A stretch of 50,219 bases of DNA from contig DAIDMK010000018.1 of assembly GCA_027449025.1 (NCBI GenBank), positions 1 through 50,219 on the forward strand. The letters run 5' to 3'. Of the stretch, positions 1 to 9,400 are shown piece by piece. The stretch comes from Lutibacter sp. (GTDB taxonomy: Bacteria; Bacteroidota; Bacteroidia; Flavobacteriales; Flavobacteriaceae). The notes beneath the pieces are model-generated. The model was not told the origin of the DNA, made no database searches, and saw nothing but the letters and a program-made list of their open reading frames with translations. Position 1 is the first letter of the stretch. The number at the start of each line of letters is the position of its first letter. The translations under genes were made by a program, and so were the position numbers.

Positions 1-1014
1 TAAATCTACTGTTGTCCCATTATATTGAAAACTATCATCACTATATCTTACGCCCCATGAGTATGGACCATTACCGCTTCCAACTCCAGTAAGTGTATAA
101 CCGCCGTCTGCTTCAGGGGTGTAAAGCCTGTATGGCCTTCCATATCGACCTTCTCTAAACACATATTGTAAATCAGGTGTTTTATTTACTTTACTACTTG
201 TAAAAGAACTTGAAATATTAATCGATGGCTTACCTTCTTTCCCTTTTTTAGTCGTAATGATAATAGCTCCATTAGCAGCCCTTGTACCATATAATGCAGT
301 AGCCGCAGCTCCTTTTAATATATTATATGATTCTATGTCATCAGGGTTTAGGTCATTTGATTTTGAGGTAGAAGAATATTTTTCACTACTTGATACCCAT
401 GCATTTTCACCACTACCAGTTAAATTAGGAACAATATTATCACTATTTATGGCAACCCCATCAACAACAATCAACGGTTGGCTATTAACCGAAGGATTCA
501 TAGAAGATAGGCCTCTTATAGTCATATCAAAACCACCACCTACGGATCCAGAAGTTTTTGATATTTTTAAACCAGCAACTTTACCTTGGAGTGAAGAAAT
601 AGCATTGCTTTTTCCGGCGATGCTAACATCATCTGCTTTAATCATTGTAGAAGAATAGCCTAATTCTCTCGTCTCCCTTTTTACCCCAAAAGCAGTAACC
701 ACAACTTCCTCTAATTGTTTGGCGTCTTCATCGAGAGAAACATTCAAGGATGTTCCAGTAATAGACAGCTCCTTAGTTTTATATCCTATAAAGGAAAAAA
801 CTAAAATATCGCCATGTGCTGCAGTAATTTGATACTTCCCGTCAAAATCTGTGGCTGTTCCAATTTTGGTTCCTTTTACTTGAATACTTACGCCAGGCAA
901 TACATTACCCGAGACATCACTTACTATACCGCTCACCGTAATATTTTGTGCAAGCAGTAATGAAAATGCTGTTGTTAAGAAAACAAGAAAAGACAAGGTA
1001 ATTTTTTTTCTCAT
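1..1014 (-). CDS. SusC/RagA-type TonB-linked outer-membrane receptor, N-terminal part (runs off the window)
   Basis: Reading the minus strand from the ATG at 1014 gives 338 uninterrupted codons to the window edge, so the C-terminal barrel is missing. The protein starts with a signal peptide ending near LLLAQ. A carboxypeptidase-regulatory-like domain follows (about residues 23-100, with the GTKIGTATDFDGKY turn typical of SusC). Next is the linker EVVVTAFGVKRETRELGYSS and a TonB plug containing PLIVVDGVAI and GTRAANGAIIITTKKGK. By family knowledge it imports oligomers through the outer membrane with a SusD lipoprotein; that partner would lie outside the window. The substrate cannot be read from this part. 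Its -10-type element and an ACGCAT palindrome lie just upstream, which suggests shared control with the second SusC at 6485. Confidence 0.93.
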   Translation of the reverse strand, partial: MRKKITLSFLVFLTTAFSLLLAQNITVSGIVSDVSGNVLPGVSIQVKGTKIGTATDFDGKYQITAAHGDILVFSFIGYKTKELSITGTSLNVSLDEDAKQLEEVVVTAFGVKRETRELGYSSTMIKADDVSIAGKSNAISSLQGKVAGLKISKTSGSVGGGFDMTIRGLSSMNPSVNSQPLIVVDGVAINSDNIVPNLTGSGENAWVSSSEKYSSTSKSNDLNPDDIESYNILKGAAATALYGTRAANGAIIITTKKGKEGKPSINISSSFTSSKVNKTPDLQYVFREGRYGRPYRLYTPEADGGYTLTGVGSGNGPYSWGVRYSDDSFQYNGTTVDL

Positions 1015-1041
1015 AATATTTAATTTTTATAATAATTTTAA

Positions 1042-1049
1042 CAAATATA
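1042..1049 (-). promoter_or_regulatory. -7 promoter element for the edge SusC gene
   Basis: On the minus strand this reads TATATTTG, an exact match to the Bacteroidota TAnnTTTG element, 28 bp upstream of the SusC ATG. No TTG lies at the 19-bp spacing. The -33 region is instead covered by the palindrome at 1063-1078, as might be expected for a regulated promoter. Confidence 0.6.
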
Positions 1050-1062
1050 ATTTTTATTTTAA

Positions 1063-1078
1063 ATAAACGCATGTTTAT
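1063..1078. promoter_or_regulatory. Candidate operator palindrome (ACGCAT motif, copy 1)
   Basis: ATAAAC-GCAT-GTTTAT is a perfect 6-bp inverted repeat with a 4-bp spacer over the -33 region of the SusC promoter. Related ACGCAT-centred sequences lie upstream of deoR (5615-5650) and beside the -33 element of the second SusC (6415-6420). Binding by the DeoR protein encoded at 4809-5558 is inferred from this pattern only. Confidence 0.45.
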
Positions 1079-1324
1079 GCAGTACTATTTATAGATTTAT
1101 AATTATCTTGCATTAGCCAAGTAAATAAACTGCAAGAAAAAGAAAAGAAACAACTTAAAAAAACCTTAAATACACATCATGTTTATTTATATCTTATATT
1201 ATAAAAAACGAATGATTAAAACTTATTTATATTATTTATAGTCAACACCAAGTCATTAATTCCAAATAATTAAAGTTAACTTAATAAAAGAATTAGAATC
1301 ATCAAAAAAATAACAGGAAATAAA

Positions 1325-2328
1325 ATGAGAATCGTAATTAAATTATAGGAGGTACTGGACATATAGGAACTTTTTTGGTTCCTCGTTTGGTGATGGCTGG
1401 ACATGAGATAACCTGCATTAGCCGTCAAGAGAATAAGCCATACAACTTTCACACAGCCGGGAAATCAGTCAAAATGATTACAATTGACCGTGTCGAAGCA
1501 GATAAAAAGAAAATATTTGGTAAACAAATCCAAGGGCTAAACCCTGATATAGTAATAGATGTGATATGCTTTACGCTTGAGAGTGCTAAAAATTTAGTTG
1601 AAGTACTTCAGGGCAGAGTATAACACTTTTTACATTGTGGAACAACTTGGGTTCATGGGCATAGCGAACTGGTTCCGACAGTTGAAACTCAAAAACGTAA
1701 TCCATTCGGTCAGTACGGTATTAATAATGCGGCAATTGAGTCCTATTTGATCTCCGTTTCACGTCAAAATGGATTTCCTGCAACTATATTACACCCAGGA
1801 CATATCGTGGGGCCTAGATGGATACCAATAAATCCTGTCGGAAATCTTAACCCAAAGATATTCAAACGATTGACAGAGGGAAAAGAAATTATATTACCAA
1901 ATAACGGGATGGAAACCCTTCACCATGTTCATGCGGATGACGTTGCCCAATCTTTTATGAAAGCTCTAACAAGTTGGAATAGTGCGGTAGGAGAAAGTTT
2001 TCATATTGTTTCTGAACAAGCCCTCACCCTACGGGGCTATGCAACTGCAATGGCCACCTGGTATGGGCAAAAAACTAAACTAAGTTTTTTACCTTGGGAA
2101 GAATGGAAAAAAACAGTTAATCAAAGTGATGCAGCGCTTACTTGGGATCATATAGCTCATAGTCCCAATTTTAGTATCGAAAAGGCTAAAAAATTATTAA
2201 ACTATCAACCGCATTATACTTCTTTACGAGCTATTCAAGAATCGGTTAAACAATATTTTGAAAATGAACCAAATAGCACCGGAATAATTTCTGATAATCA
2301 AAAAACAATTACCGACACCATAATATGA
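1325..2328 (+). pseudogene. NAD-dependent epimerase/dehydratase family protein, broken by a frameshift and a stop
   Basis: The reading begins ATG AGA ATC GTA ATT at 1325 and then shifts frame around 1339-1344. The rest is in another frame and starts with the Rossmann glycine motif IIGGTGHIGTFLVPRL. That frame is stopped by TAA at 1621-1623 between QGRV and HFLHCGTTWVHGH, where CAA (Gln) is the simplest ancestral codon. It then runs openly to TAA at 2326-2328. The later part has family features: YGINNAAIE in the YxxxK region (K replaced), HPGHIVGPRW, and HHVHADDVAQSFMKAL. Two independent lesions argue against a single sequencing error. About 330 residues are recoverable, which is normal for an extended SDR. 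The original substrate is unknown. Confidence 0.85.
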
Positions 2329-2454
2329 ATAATAGCAAATTCATTGATAGGGGCATTTCGGCTCTTTCCAATAGCTTTAGCAAAAAAAATTCGGTTATCT
2401 ACTACTCAACACAATAATACAAACGCACTTTAGCAATAATTAAAATAATAATTT

Positions 2455-3294
2455 ATGAGAAAACATTATCAGCTATCATTAATACTAATCTTTCTCACAT
2501 TTTATGCGAGTTTTGGTCAAAATAAAAACGTTCTCAATCAGGAAAGAAAAACATTTAAGGATTCAATCACTTTTAATCAACTAAAAACAGATACCTTCTT
2601 CAACAGCAAACAAATAATTTCTCTATTGAAATTTCAAAAAAAATCTTATGACAGATTTCGCTTTGAATTCGGTTATAGCGATTCAGGATTAAGGATGACA
2701 AGCGCATTTGGGAAAAGTAAAAATGTATTAGCGGCTATCAATGGAGGTTTTTTTGATATGGATAATGGCGGAAGCGTAACCTATTTTGAAGTCAATGACA
2801 CTGTTATCAATCGAAATAGACCCTTTGATTTAAAATGGGCAAAATCCGATAGTATAATTAATGGTGCAATTGTTATTTCAAATGACTTTAAAATTATGAT
2901 ACAGCCAGCTAATTCTGAACAATTTTATGAACAATCTAAACAAGAGAAAGCTGTGTTGGTAACTGGACCTTTACTTCTGTTTAATTCAGAAATAATTAAA
3001 TTACCCAATATGGATTTAGTAAATAAAAGGCATCCCAGAACTTGCTTGTGTGAGACCAACGAATTTGTAATATTCATCACCATTGATGGCAGAAATACGG
3101 AGGCAGAAGGCATGAGTTTGATTGAAGTTCAAAAGTTTTTACTGAATATAGGCTGTGTTGACGCAATTAATTTAGATGGGGGCGGTTCAACAACAATGTG
3201 GACTAAAGAGAAAAGTATCGTTAATTTCCCTAGTGATGAGCTAATAGAAAGACCTGTCTCAAATGCATTGTTAATAATGAAAAACAATCATTAA
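2455..3294 (+). CDS. Secreted phosphodiester glycosidase family protein (NAGPA domain)
   Basis: This 279-residue protein has an N-terminal signal peptide (hydrophobic segment ending near FYASFGQ). It carries the hallmarks of the NAGPA/DUF2233 family: AINGGFFDMDNG near residue 97, a HPRTCLCE segment near residue 198, TIDGRNTEAEGMSL, and the glycine-rich INLDGGGSTTMW near the C-terminus. The human relative removes GlcNAc from a phosphodiester. Bacterial members are thought to cleave sugar phosphodiesters or act on cell-wall polymers. It faces the namZ lipoprotein gene convergently, so a role in trimming cell-envelope material would fit the locus. That role is inferred from position, and the gene may be unrelated to murein recycling. 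Confidence 0.88.
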   Translation: MRKHYQLSLILIFLTFYASFGQNKNVLNQERKTFKDSITFNQLKTDTFFNSKQIISLLKFQKKSYDRFRFEFGYSDSGLRMTSAFGKSKNVLAAINGGFFDMDNGGSVTYFEVNDTVINRNRPFDLKWAKSDSIINGAIVISNDFKIMIQPANSEQFYEQSKQEKAVLVTGPLLLFNSEIIKLPNMDLVNKRHPRTCLCETNEFVIFITIDGRNTEAEGMSLIEVQKFLLNIGCVDAINLDGGGSTTMWTKEKSIVNFPSDELIERPVSNALLIMKNNH

Positions 3295-3320
3295 TATCTA
3301 AAAATGAATACATTAAATAA

Positions 3321-3512
3321 AAACATATCCTGATTTTAAGGCATAATACTAAAAAATGGTTGGTAAAAACCTTTTATACCCTTTATTGGCATGACTTTAC
3401 AAGAAGTTTTGAGTTTATCCATTTTTTTATTGAAAAATTATCAAAAAGAAGCGATGTTGAGATTGTTATGTTAGATCCCCTATTTAATACAAAAAATGAC
3501 ATTATCCTTTAA
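3321..3512 (+). other. Start-less open frame, possible gene fragment
   Basis: A frame open between the stops at 3318 and 3510 reads in part KTFYTLYWHDFTRSFEFIHF followed by FIEKLSKRSDVEIV. Its composition looks like a real protein. There is no start codon upstream and only a late internal ATG. The spacing of aromatic residues faintly recalls the N-terminus of GT10 fucosyltransferases, but I do not trust that identification. It may be a remnant of a deleted gene between two convergent genes. Confidence 0.3.
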
Positions 3513-3516
3513 TATT

Positions 3517-4755
3517 TTATTGGTATATTAAGTACTTTTCCCTTACCTTTTTAAAGGTTGTCAAATCCTCTTGCCAAATTGCTTTAATTTCTTCAAAAGT
3601 AAGCCCCTGTTCAATTTGCTCTTTCAATTTAGTGGTTCCAGCTAATTTGTTAAAAGATTCTTCATTAAAGAACTTTTCCTTTTGAGCAGATGAATTATAG
3701 GCATCTATAAGCCATGTGAAATTCAAACTACTAAAATTTTCAGTTTTTGACAGGTCTAGCCCATAACATTCTTGATTCATGTCTTTTGGGGTTTTTGAAC
3801 CATAATTAGGTTGCGGAGTAAAAGTAAAGTTATAGCTATCTTTAGGTAAATATGGTGAACCAAAAATTTGAAATTGCATTTCTGTACCTCTTCCACAGCT
3901 AACATTAGTTCCTTCAAACATACACAAACTTGCGTATAAATTTATGGATTTATCATTAGGAAGATTTGGTGATGGTCTTAGAGGAAGGCTATATGCAGAA
4001 TTATGGGTGTAGTTTTTTAATGGGATAACCGTAAGGTCGCACCGAACTCCATTCTTTAACCATTTTTCCCCATTTATCATTTTTGCATATTCTCCAATTG
4101 TCATCCCATATACTATTGGCACAGGATGTAATCCAACAAAACTTTTAAATTGCTCCTCTAAAACTGGTCCGTCAATATAATGTCCGTTCGGGTTTGGTCT
4201 ATCTAAAACAATTACAGGAATTCCGTTTTCGGCACAAGCTTCCATCACATAATGAAGTGTAGAAAGATACGTATAAAATCGCACCCCAACATCCTGAATG
4301 TCAAAAACGACAACATCTATATTTTCTAAATTTGATGGAGAAGGTTTTAAGTTATCTCCGTAAAGTGATACAACTGACACGCCTGTCTTCTCATCTTTAG
4401 AGTCTAGTATAATTTCTCCAGCATCAGCGGATCCCCTAAAACCATGTTCGGGAGCAAAACCTTTTGTAACCTCAATGCCTAATGACAACAAGGAATCAAC
4501 TATGTGTGTGTAATTGGAATTTGATATGCCATCTTTAAAAATTACCGATGTATTATTTGCCATTACAGCAACATTTTTACCCCTTAAAAGATCTATATAT
4601 TTATCAAATTGATTTGCACCAACAATAATATGTGGTTTTTCTCCTGGAGCTAATTTTTGATCATTATTTGGAGTCTGATTACAACTTATAGTTAAAAAAT
4701 AGAAAAATAGTGTTGAAATCAGAAAAACATCTAGCGAAAGTTGCTTGAGTCTCAT
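3517..4755 (-). CDS. namZ: DUF1343 / NamZ-type exo-beta-N-acetylmuramidase, lipoprotein
   Basis: This 412-residue protein has a lipoprotein signal peptide with the lipobox LTISC (Cys25), so it is probably anchored in the cell envelope. The mature part shows the whole DUF1343 pattern: NNTSVIFKDG, GFAPEHGFRGSADAGE around residue 100, VVFDIQDVGVRFYTYLSTLH, VIVLDRPNPNGHYIDGPVL, HPVPIVYGMTIGEYA, LRPSPNLPNDKSINLYASLC and FEGTNVSCGRGTEMQFQIFG. The founding member, Bacillus subtilis NamZ (YbbC), releases MurNAc from non-reducing ends of peptidoglycan chains. The gene lies 53 bp downstream of deoR on the same strand and probably shares its transcript. Together with the adjacent SusCD, MurQ, AnmK and NagZ genes this makes a murein-sugar role very likely. 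Confidence 0.92.
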   Translation of the reverse strand: MRLKQLSLDVFLISTLFFYFLTISCNQTPNNDQKLAPGEKPHIIVGANQFDKYIDLLRGKNVAVMANNTSVIFKDGISNSNYTHIVDSLLSLGIEVTKGFAPEHGFRGSADAGEIILDSKDEKTGVSVVSLYGDNLKPSPSNLENIDVVVFDIQDVGVRFYTYLSTLHYVMEACAENGIPVIVLDRPNPNGHYIDGPVLEEQFKSFVGLHPVPIVYGMTIGEYAKMINGEKWLKNGVRCDLTVIPLKNYTHNSAYSLPLRPSPNLPNDKSINLYASLCMFEGTNVSCGRGTEMQFQIFGSPYLPKDSYNFTFTPQPNYGSKTPKDMNQECYGLDLSKTENFSSLNFTWLIDAYNSSAQKEKFFNEESFNKLAGTTKLKEQIEQGLTFEEIKAIWQEDLTTFKKVREKYLIYQ

Positions 4756-4808
4756 TATAATTTGATTTTAAAGACTTAATTTATAATTAGTGGTCTAAAA
4801 GATTTGAT

Positions 4809-5558
4809 TTACAGCAAACTTACCCCAGCCTTAATGTACTCCTTAAGCTTAAAATCTATAGGGTCAAGATCTGTAACAACTTTATCTATTTCTTTTAAAT
4901 CACACACATTAAAACTATGTCTTATATTTAATTTATTTGAAGTTGCCAAATAAACTATCTGTTTTGATGAGTTAATCATCGCCTTTTTAATTAAAGAAAC
5001 TTCATAACCTTCATCAGTTATCCCATGCTCAACGCTAAAACCACTAACACCCATAAAACAAATATCCGCACTAATTTTTGATAAAAATTGAATAACGTCT
5101 ACACCTGTAGTAACCATAGAATTTTTTTGTATTTTGCCTCCTATGAATATAATTTCTACTAAAGGATGTTCGGTAAGTTGCATTGCAATTGGCAAACTAT
5201 AAGTATATATCGTAGCTTTAATGTCTTTTGGAAACAATTTAGCTAGCACCAAATTAGTAGTTCCTCCACTTATAATAATCACCATTCCATCCTGAATTAA
5301 AGAAACTGCTTTAAGCGCAATACTGGTCTTATTTTCTCTATCAAAAATGATATCTTCATTATAATGATATAATTTTTGAATACTTATAACAGCCCCTCCG
5401 TGTACTTTCGTAAGCAAACCCTTATCAGCCAATTCATTAAAATCTCTTCTTATAGTGTCCTCCGAAACACCAAGCTCTTCAGCTAAAATTCGAGAATTGA
5501 CCTTTCTGTTATCTCTAACCTTATCAATTATTTTTAGTTGCCTCTCCCTTTTTAACAT
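4809..5558 (-). CDS. DeoR-family transcriptional regulator
   Basis: This 249-residue protein has an N-terminal DeoR helix-turn-helix (about residues 5-57: RQLKIIDKVRDNRKVNSRIL, then SEDTIRRDFNELADKGLLTKVHGGAV). A DeoRC sugar-phosphate sensor domain follows, with IISGGTTNLVLAKLF, IFIGGKI and ICFMGVSGFSVEHGITDEGY. Members usually repress sugar catabolism genes and are released by a phosphorylated intermediate. Here MurNAc-6-P or GlcNAc-6-P would be the logical ligand (inference). It is transcribed divergently from susC with 926 bp between them and precedes namZ. Its promoter matches TTG-N19-TATCTTTG, and two ACGCAT motif copies lie just upstream, so autoregulation is plausible. Confidence 0.92.
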   Translation of the reverse strand: MLKRERQLKIIDKVRDNRKVNSRILAEELGVSEDTIRRDFNELADKGLLTKVHGGAVISIQKLYHYNEDIIFDRENKTSIALKAVSLIQDGMVIIISGGTTNLVLAKLFPKDIKATIYTYSLPIAMQLTEHPLVEIIFIGGKIQKNSMVTTGVDVIQFLSKISADICFMGVSGFSVEHGITDEGYEVSLIKKAMINSSKQIVYLATSNKLNIRHSFNVCDLKEIDKVVTDLDPIDFKLKEYIKAGVSLL

Positions 5559-5571
5559 ATTAAAGTTTTTT

Positions 5572-5601
5572 CAAAGATACTATTTATTATACAAACGACA
5601 A
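5572..5601 (-). promoter_or_regulatory. deoR promoter
   Basis: Read on the minus strand, TTG (5601-5599) is followed by a 19-bp spacer and TATCTTTG (5579-5572). This is an exact match to the Bacteroidota -33/-7 consensus, 13 bp before the deoR ATG at 5558. The mRNA leader would be only a few bases long. Confidence 0.75.
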
Positions 5602-5614
5602 GATAAAATAAAAT

Positions 5615-5650
5615 AAAAACGCATTGTTTATATGATTAAACGCATTTAAT
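5615..5650. promoter_or_regulatory. Candidate operators upstream of deoR (ACGCAT motif, copies 2 and 3)
   Basis: Two related sites lie about 14 and 34 bp upstream of the deoR -33 element. The first reads AAAAACGCATTGTTTAT (5615-5631), close to the palindrome at 1063-1078. The second, ATTAAA-CGCA-TTTAAT (5635-5650), is a perfect 6-bp inverted repeat with the same 4-bp spacing. Such paired sites fit cooperative autorepression by a DeoR-family protein, but binding is inferred. Confidence 0.45.
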
Positions 5651-6414
5651 TGCAAGTTATTTAGAATAAATTGCACTTTGAAAATTTAGATGAATATTTA
5701 TCATTCTTCTTTTAGGGGATTCCTAAATTCATGTCCCTATTTTAATTTTAGGAAAACCTAACTCAACCATGAACTGCAATTGCCTGAGCACAGGAACAGG
5801 AACTTACCTATATTTAAGTGATTTTTATTTATTATTAATATTATTATAATTATTGTTCGTTGGAGATTAAGGACTACTAAGTTTTATTTTGTAAAAATCG
5901 AGATACATATTCCGTAAAATTTAAATTTTGCAAGAAAATAATTTATAGATCTAAGGATACATTTTCCTTATAACTATAGCTCCGTAAATAAGCCCATATA
6001 ATTTGCACAAAAGAAGTTTAATAGTCTTATTTAACAGTTTTATATGGGTTAAAAAAATATAGCGAACAAGTTATGTGCCACTTATATGTTTTGTGGAACT
6101 AATCCATTATTTATATCTATCAGGTCTATATTTCAACATAATAAGCCATATAATGCAACCTTATCGAATCAGGTAAAGTTAAAACACCAACGCACAGACA
6201 CTTCTTCTAGGGAATTTTTATATCAATTACGGATAATTATAATGAATATTCACAATATACCCCCACCCCACACACAACTCATTTTTAATTTTATACTTTA
6301 CACCACCTAAAAGAAGATCGTGATGAAAATATGAGTTAAAGTGCAATAATTTAAATGTATATTTAACTAAGATAAGGATTTTGATTAGTATTATTGCATT
6401 TTTTTGCATTTATT

Positions 6415-6455
6415 ATGCGTAAACGTTGCTTGTTTTAAAAAATAAACTATATTTG
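6415..6455 (+). promoter_or_regulatory. susC promoter with an adjacent ACGCAT motif (copy 4)
   Basis: TTG (6426-6428), a 19-bp spacer and TATATTTG (6448-6455) form a consensus Bacteroidota promoter 29 bp before the susC ATG. ATGCGTAAAC (6415-6424), the reverse complement of the ACGCAT motif seen at deoR and at the edge SusC, directly abuts the -33 element. Two TGCATTT direct repeats precede it. Confidence 0.75.
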
Positions 6456-6484
6456 ACAAAACATTAACACTAAATTAACACATT

Positions 6485-9400
6485 ATGAGAAAAAAGCATT
6501 ACCTATTACTAACACTCTTAGTACTGTTTTTTGCACAAAACATCTTTGCACAAACAGCAAATATTATTGGGACTGTCACATCGAAAGAAGATAGTCAACC
6601 CCTTCCAGGAGCTAGTATCTTTATAGAAAACACCTCTATAGGTGGTGTAACTGATTTTGACGGAAAGTTTAACATTGAAGCAAAAGATATTGGTGGAAAA
6701 TCCTTAATTATTAGTTTTATTGGTTATAAAACTGCTAAAGTTAGCTTAACTGGACAAAATCAAGCAATCAATATCGCTTTAGAAACAGATGCAAACGCCT
6801 TAGACGAAGTTGTGATAACGGCTCTAGGTATTAAAAAAGATGCTAAAGCTTTAGGGTATTCACTAACTAAGGTTGGAGGAGACGAAATTTCTCAAGTAAA
6901 AACGGCAAGTGCAATTAATTCTTTGCAAGGTAGGGTAGCAGGTGTTAATATATCTACCAGCAGTACTGGTGCAGCAGGCTCAAGTAGGGTTATTATTCGT
7001 GGCGCAAGTTCATTAACAGGAAGCAATCAACCTCTCTATGTTGTTGATGGTATTCCTATAATTAATAACACCAATGGCTCTGTTGTAGGACCTACTAATG
7101 ATGGGACTGGAGATGGTGGAGATGATATATCTTCACTCAATCCAGACGATATTGAATCTATATCTGTATTAAAAGGGAGTTCGGCAGCTGCACTTTATGG
7201 TTCATTAGCATCTAATGGTGTTATTATGATAACTACAAAATCTGGTAAAGCTCAAAAAGGTTTAGGAGTAGAATATTCCACCTCTTATTCCTTTGATAAA
7301 ATAAACACGAATCTTCAAGACTTACAAACTAAATATGGGCAAGGCATCAATGGATTAAAGCCTGGATTTGAATACGACAGTAGCGGTAATCCCATAGAGA
7401 TTGCTAATCAAGCTAATGCTATCGATAATTCTTTTGTTAATACATTGCAATCTTGGGGAGCTTTATTAGATGGATCATTAGTATATAATTGGGATGGAGT
7501 TAAGAGACCATACTCATACTCTGGCAATAATTTAGATAAATTTTATGATACAGGAACGACTGCTGTTAATACGCTTGCTTTGTCAAAAGGTGGGGAAAAT
7601 TATAATTATCGTTTTTCTTTTACCAATTTAGATAATAAAGACATTTTTCCAAAAACGACATTAAACAGAAAGTCATTATCGCTAAATGCATCAGCAAAAA
7701 TTAATCCAAAATTAACTTCAACTGTTAATGCAAAATATGTTATTGAAAAAGTACATAACCGTATTAATATTGGAGACACCCCTGGAAATGCAAACGTTGT
7801 AGCTTATGAATTACCAAGCAGTTTGGATATTTATGACTTAAAGCCAGGATCCAATGACGCAGGAACTGAGCTTTTATTTCAACCAAGCCAATTTATTTCA
7901 AATCCATATTGGGCTGTCAATGATTTTAATAATGATGATAAGAAAAATAGACTTACTGCCTCAACCACATTAAGATACGATATAACAGATTGGCTATATA
8001 CAACTGGTAGGGCAGGTATAGATACTTATGATTTATCTAGAAGAAATGTAACGCCTTATGGAACAGCTTACCGTCCTACGGGCGAAATGTATGAAAGTAA
8101 ATCTACCTACACGTCATTTGATGCTGATATTATGTTGGGAATTGATAAAGCAATAACAAATAAAATCTCAACCAACTCTATAATTGGTGCTAATAGCAGA
8201 ACATTAACTTCTGAGACATTAAGTGCACTTGGCAGAGGCTTTATAGTTATAGGCTTGGAAGATATAAATAATACCACTTTGCCAGAACCGAAATATAGTT
8301 ATTCCCAAACTAAAACTAATTCTTTATATGGGTCATTTGAACTCGATTATGATAAATCCTTTTACCTAACATTTACTGGTAGAAATGATTGGTTTTCAAC
8401 ACTATCTTTTCCTGGAAAAACAACTCCAAACAATGATTTTTATTGGTCGTTAAGCGGTAGCTTATTATTAAATGAGACCTTTCAATTACCAAAAGCAATT
8501 AACTATGCTAAATTAAGAGCAAGTTATGCCCAAGTAGCTGGTGGAGCCACTGATGCTTATGCATTAAATTTAGATTATGCTATTACGGGTACATTTCAGG
8601 GTCAATCTTATGGGCAAATAAATGGAAATTCAATCCCTAACCCAAATTTAGTTCCGTTTCAAAAAAATGAATTTGAAATCGGTTTGGACGGTCGATTTTT
8701 CGAAAATCGCTTAAATCTTGATATAGCTTATTACGCAAATAAAACAACAAATGATATTGTTAGAGCTTCTGCTTCTCTAACATCAGGGTACACGTCATCA
8801 ATACTAAATATTGGCGAATTGGAAAATAAAGGAATCGAATTATTGATTGGCGGCACACCAATTAAAAACGAAAATTTCTCTTGGAGTACATCATTTAATT
8901 TAGGTTATAATGACAGTAAAATTGTTCATACTGATGATGAAGATACTCCTATTAATGTTGATGGTAGTCAAACTCGAGATAGAACAGCTATTATTTCCCA
9001 TATAGTTGGTGAACACTATGGTGTGATTTTTGGCTCATCTTATAAAAGAGATAATAACGGAAATATAATGTATAAGATTACCGGTTCTGTCCCAAAACCT
9101 ATTCAAGGAGAAGACAAAATATTGGGTCAAGGTGTTGCTCCATATACCATTGGGTTCTCTAATACTTTCAAATACAAAAACATATCATTAGGATTTTTAA
9201 TAGATGCAAAATACGGTGGATCGGTATATTCTGGAACCGATCATGATTTGACTTTAGTGGGTTTAACTAAAAAGACTTTAGAGGGTCGTGAAACTGGTTT
9301 AGTTGTTTCAGGGACTGATGATGCTACAGGGCAACCATTTACTATGACAGTTGCACCAGAAAACTTAAGAACCTATTATGGATTTATAGGAGAAGAGAGT

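Larger units (their letters stand above)
1015..1324. other. 310-bp intergenic region upstream of the edge SusC gene
   Basis: This very AT-rich stretch separates the minus-strand SusC gene from the plus-strand epimerase pseudogene. On the minus strand it holds a TATATTTG element (1042-1049). Next to that is a perfect inverted repeat, ATAAAC-GCAT-GTTTAT (1063-1078), covering the place where the -33 element would sit. I see no RNA gene or credible small ORF in the remainder. Confidence 0.6.
5559..6484. other. 926-bp divergent regulatory region between deoR and susC
   Basis: This AT-rich spacer contains the minus-strand deoR promoter (5572-5601), two ACGCAT-centred motif copies (5615-5650) and the susC promoter at its right end (6426-6455). 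Two TGCATTT units and a third ACGCAT motif stand just before the susC promoter. The middle, about 5700-6350, contains only short unrecognisable frames with no credible start or family motif. Its length is unusual for a simple divergent promoter, so it may hold deleted-gene remnants or a non-coding RNA that I cannot identify. Confidence 0.6.

Noticed and set aside
6086-6310. A 74-residue protein upstream of susC
   Set aside because: It shows no family motif, has low-complexity composition and lies in an AT-rich regulatory spacer; an antisense frame overlaps it equally well.
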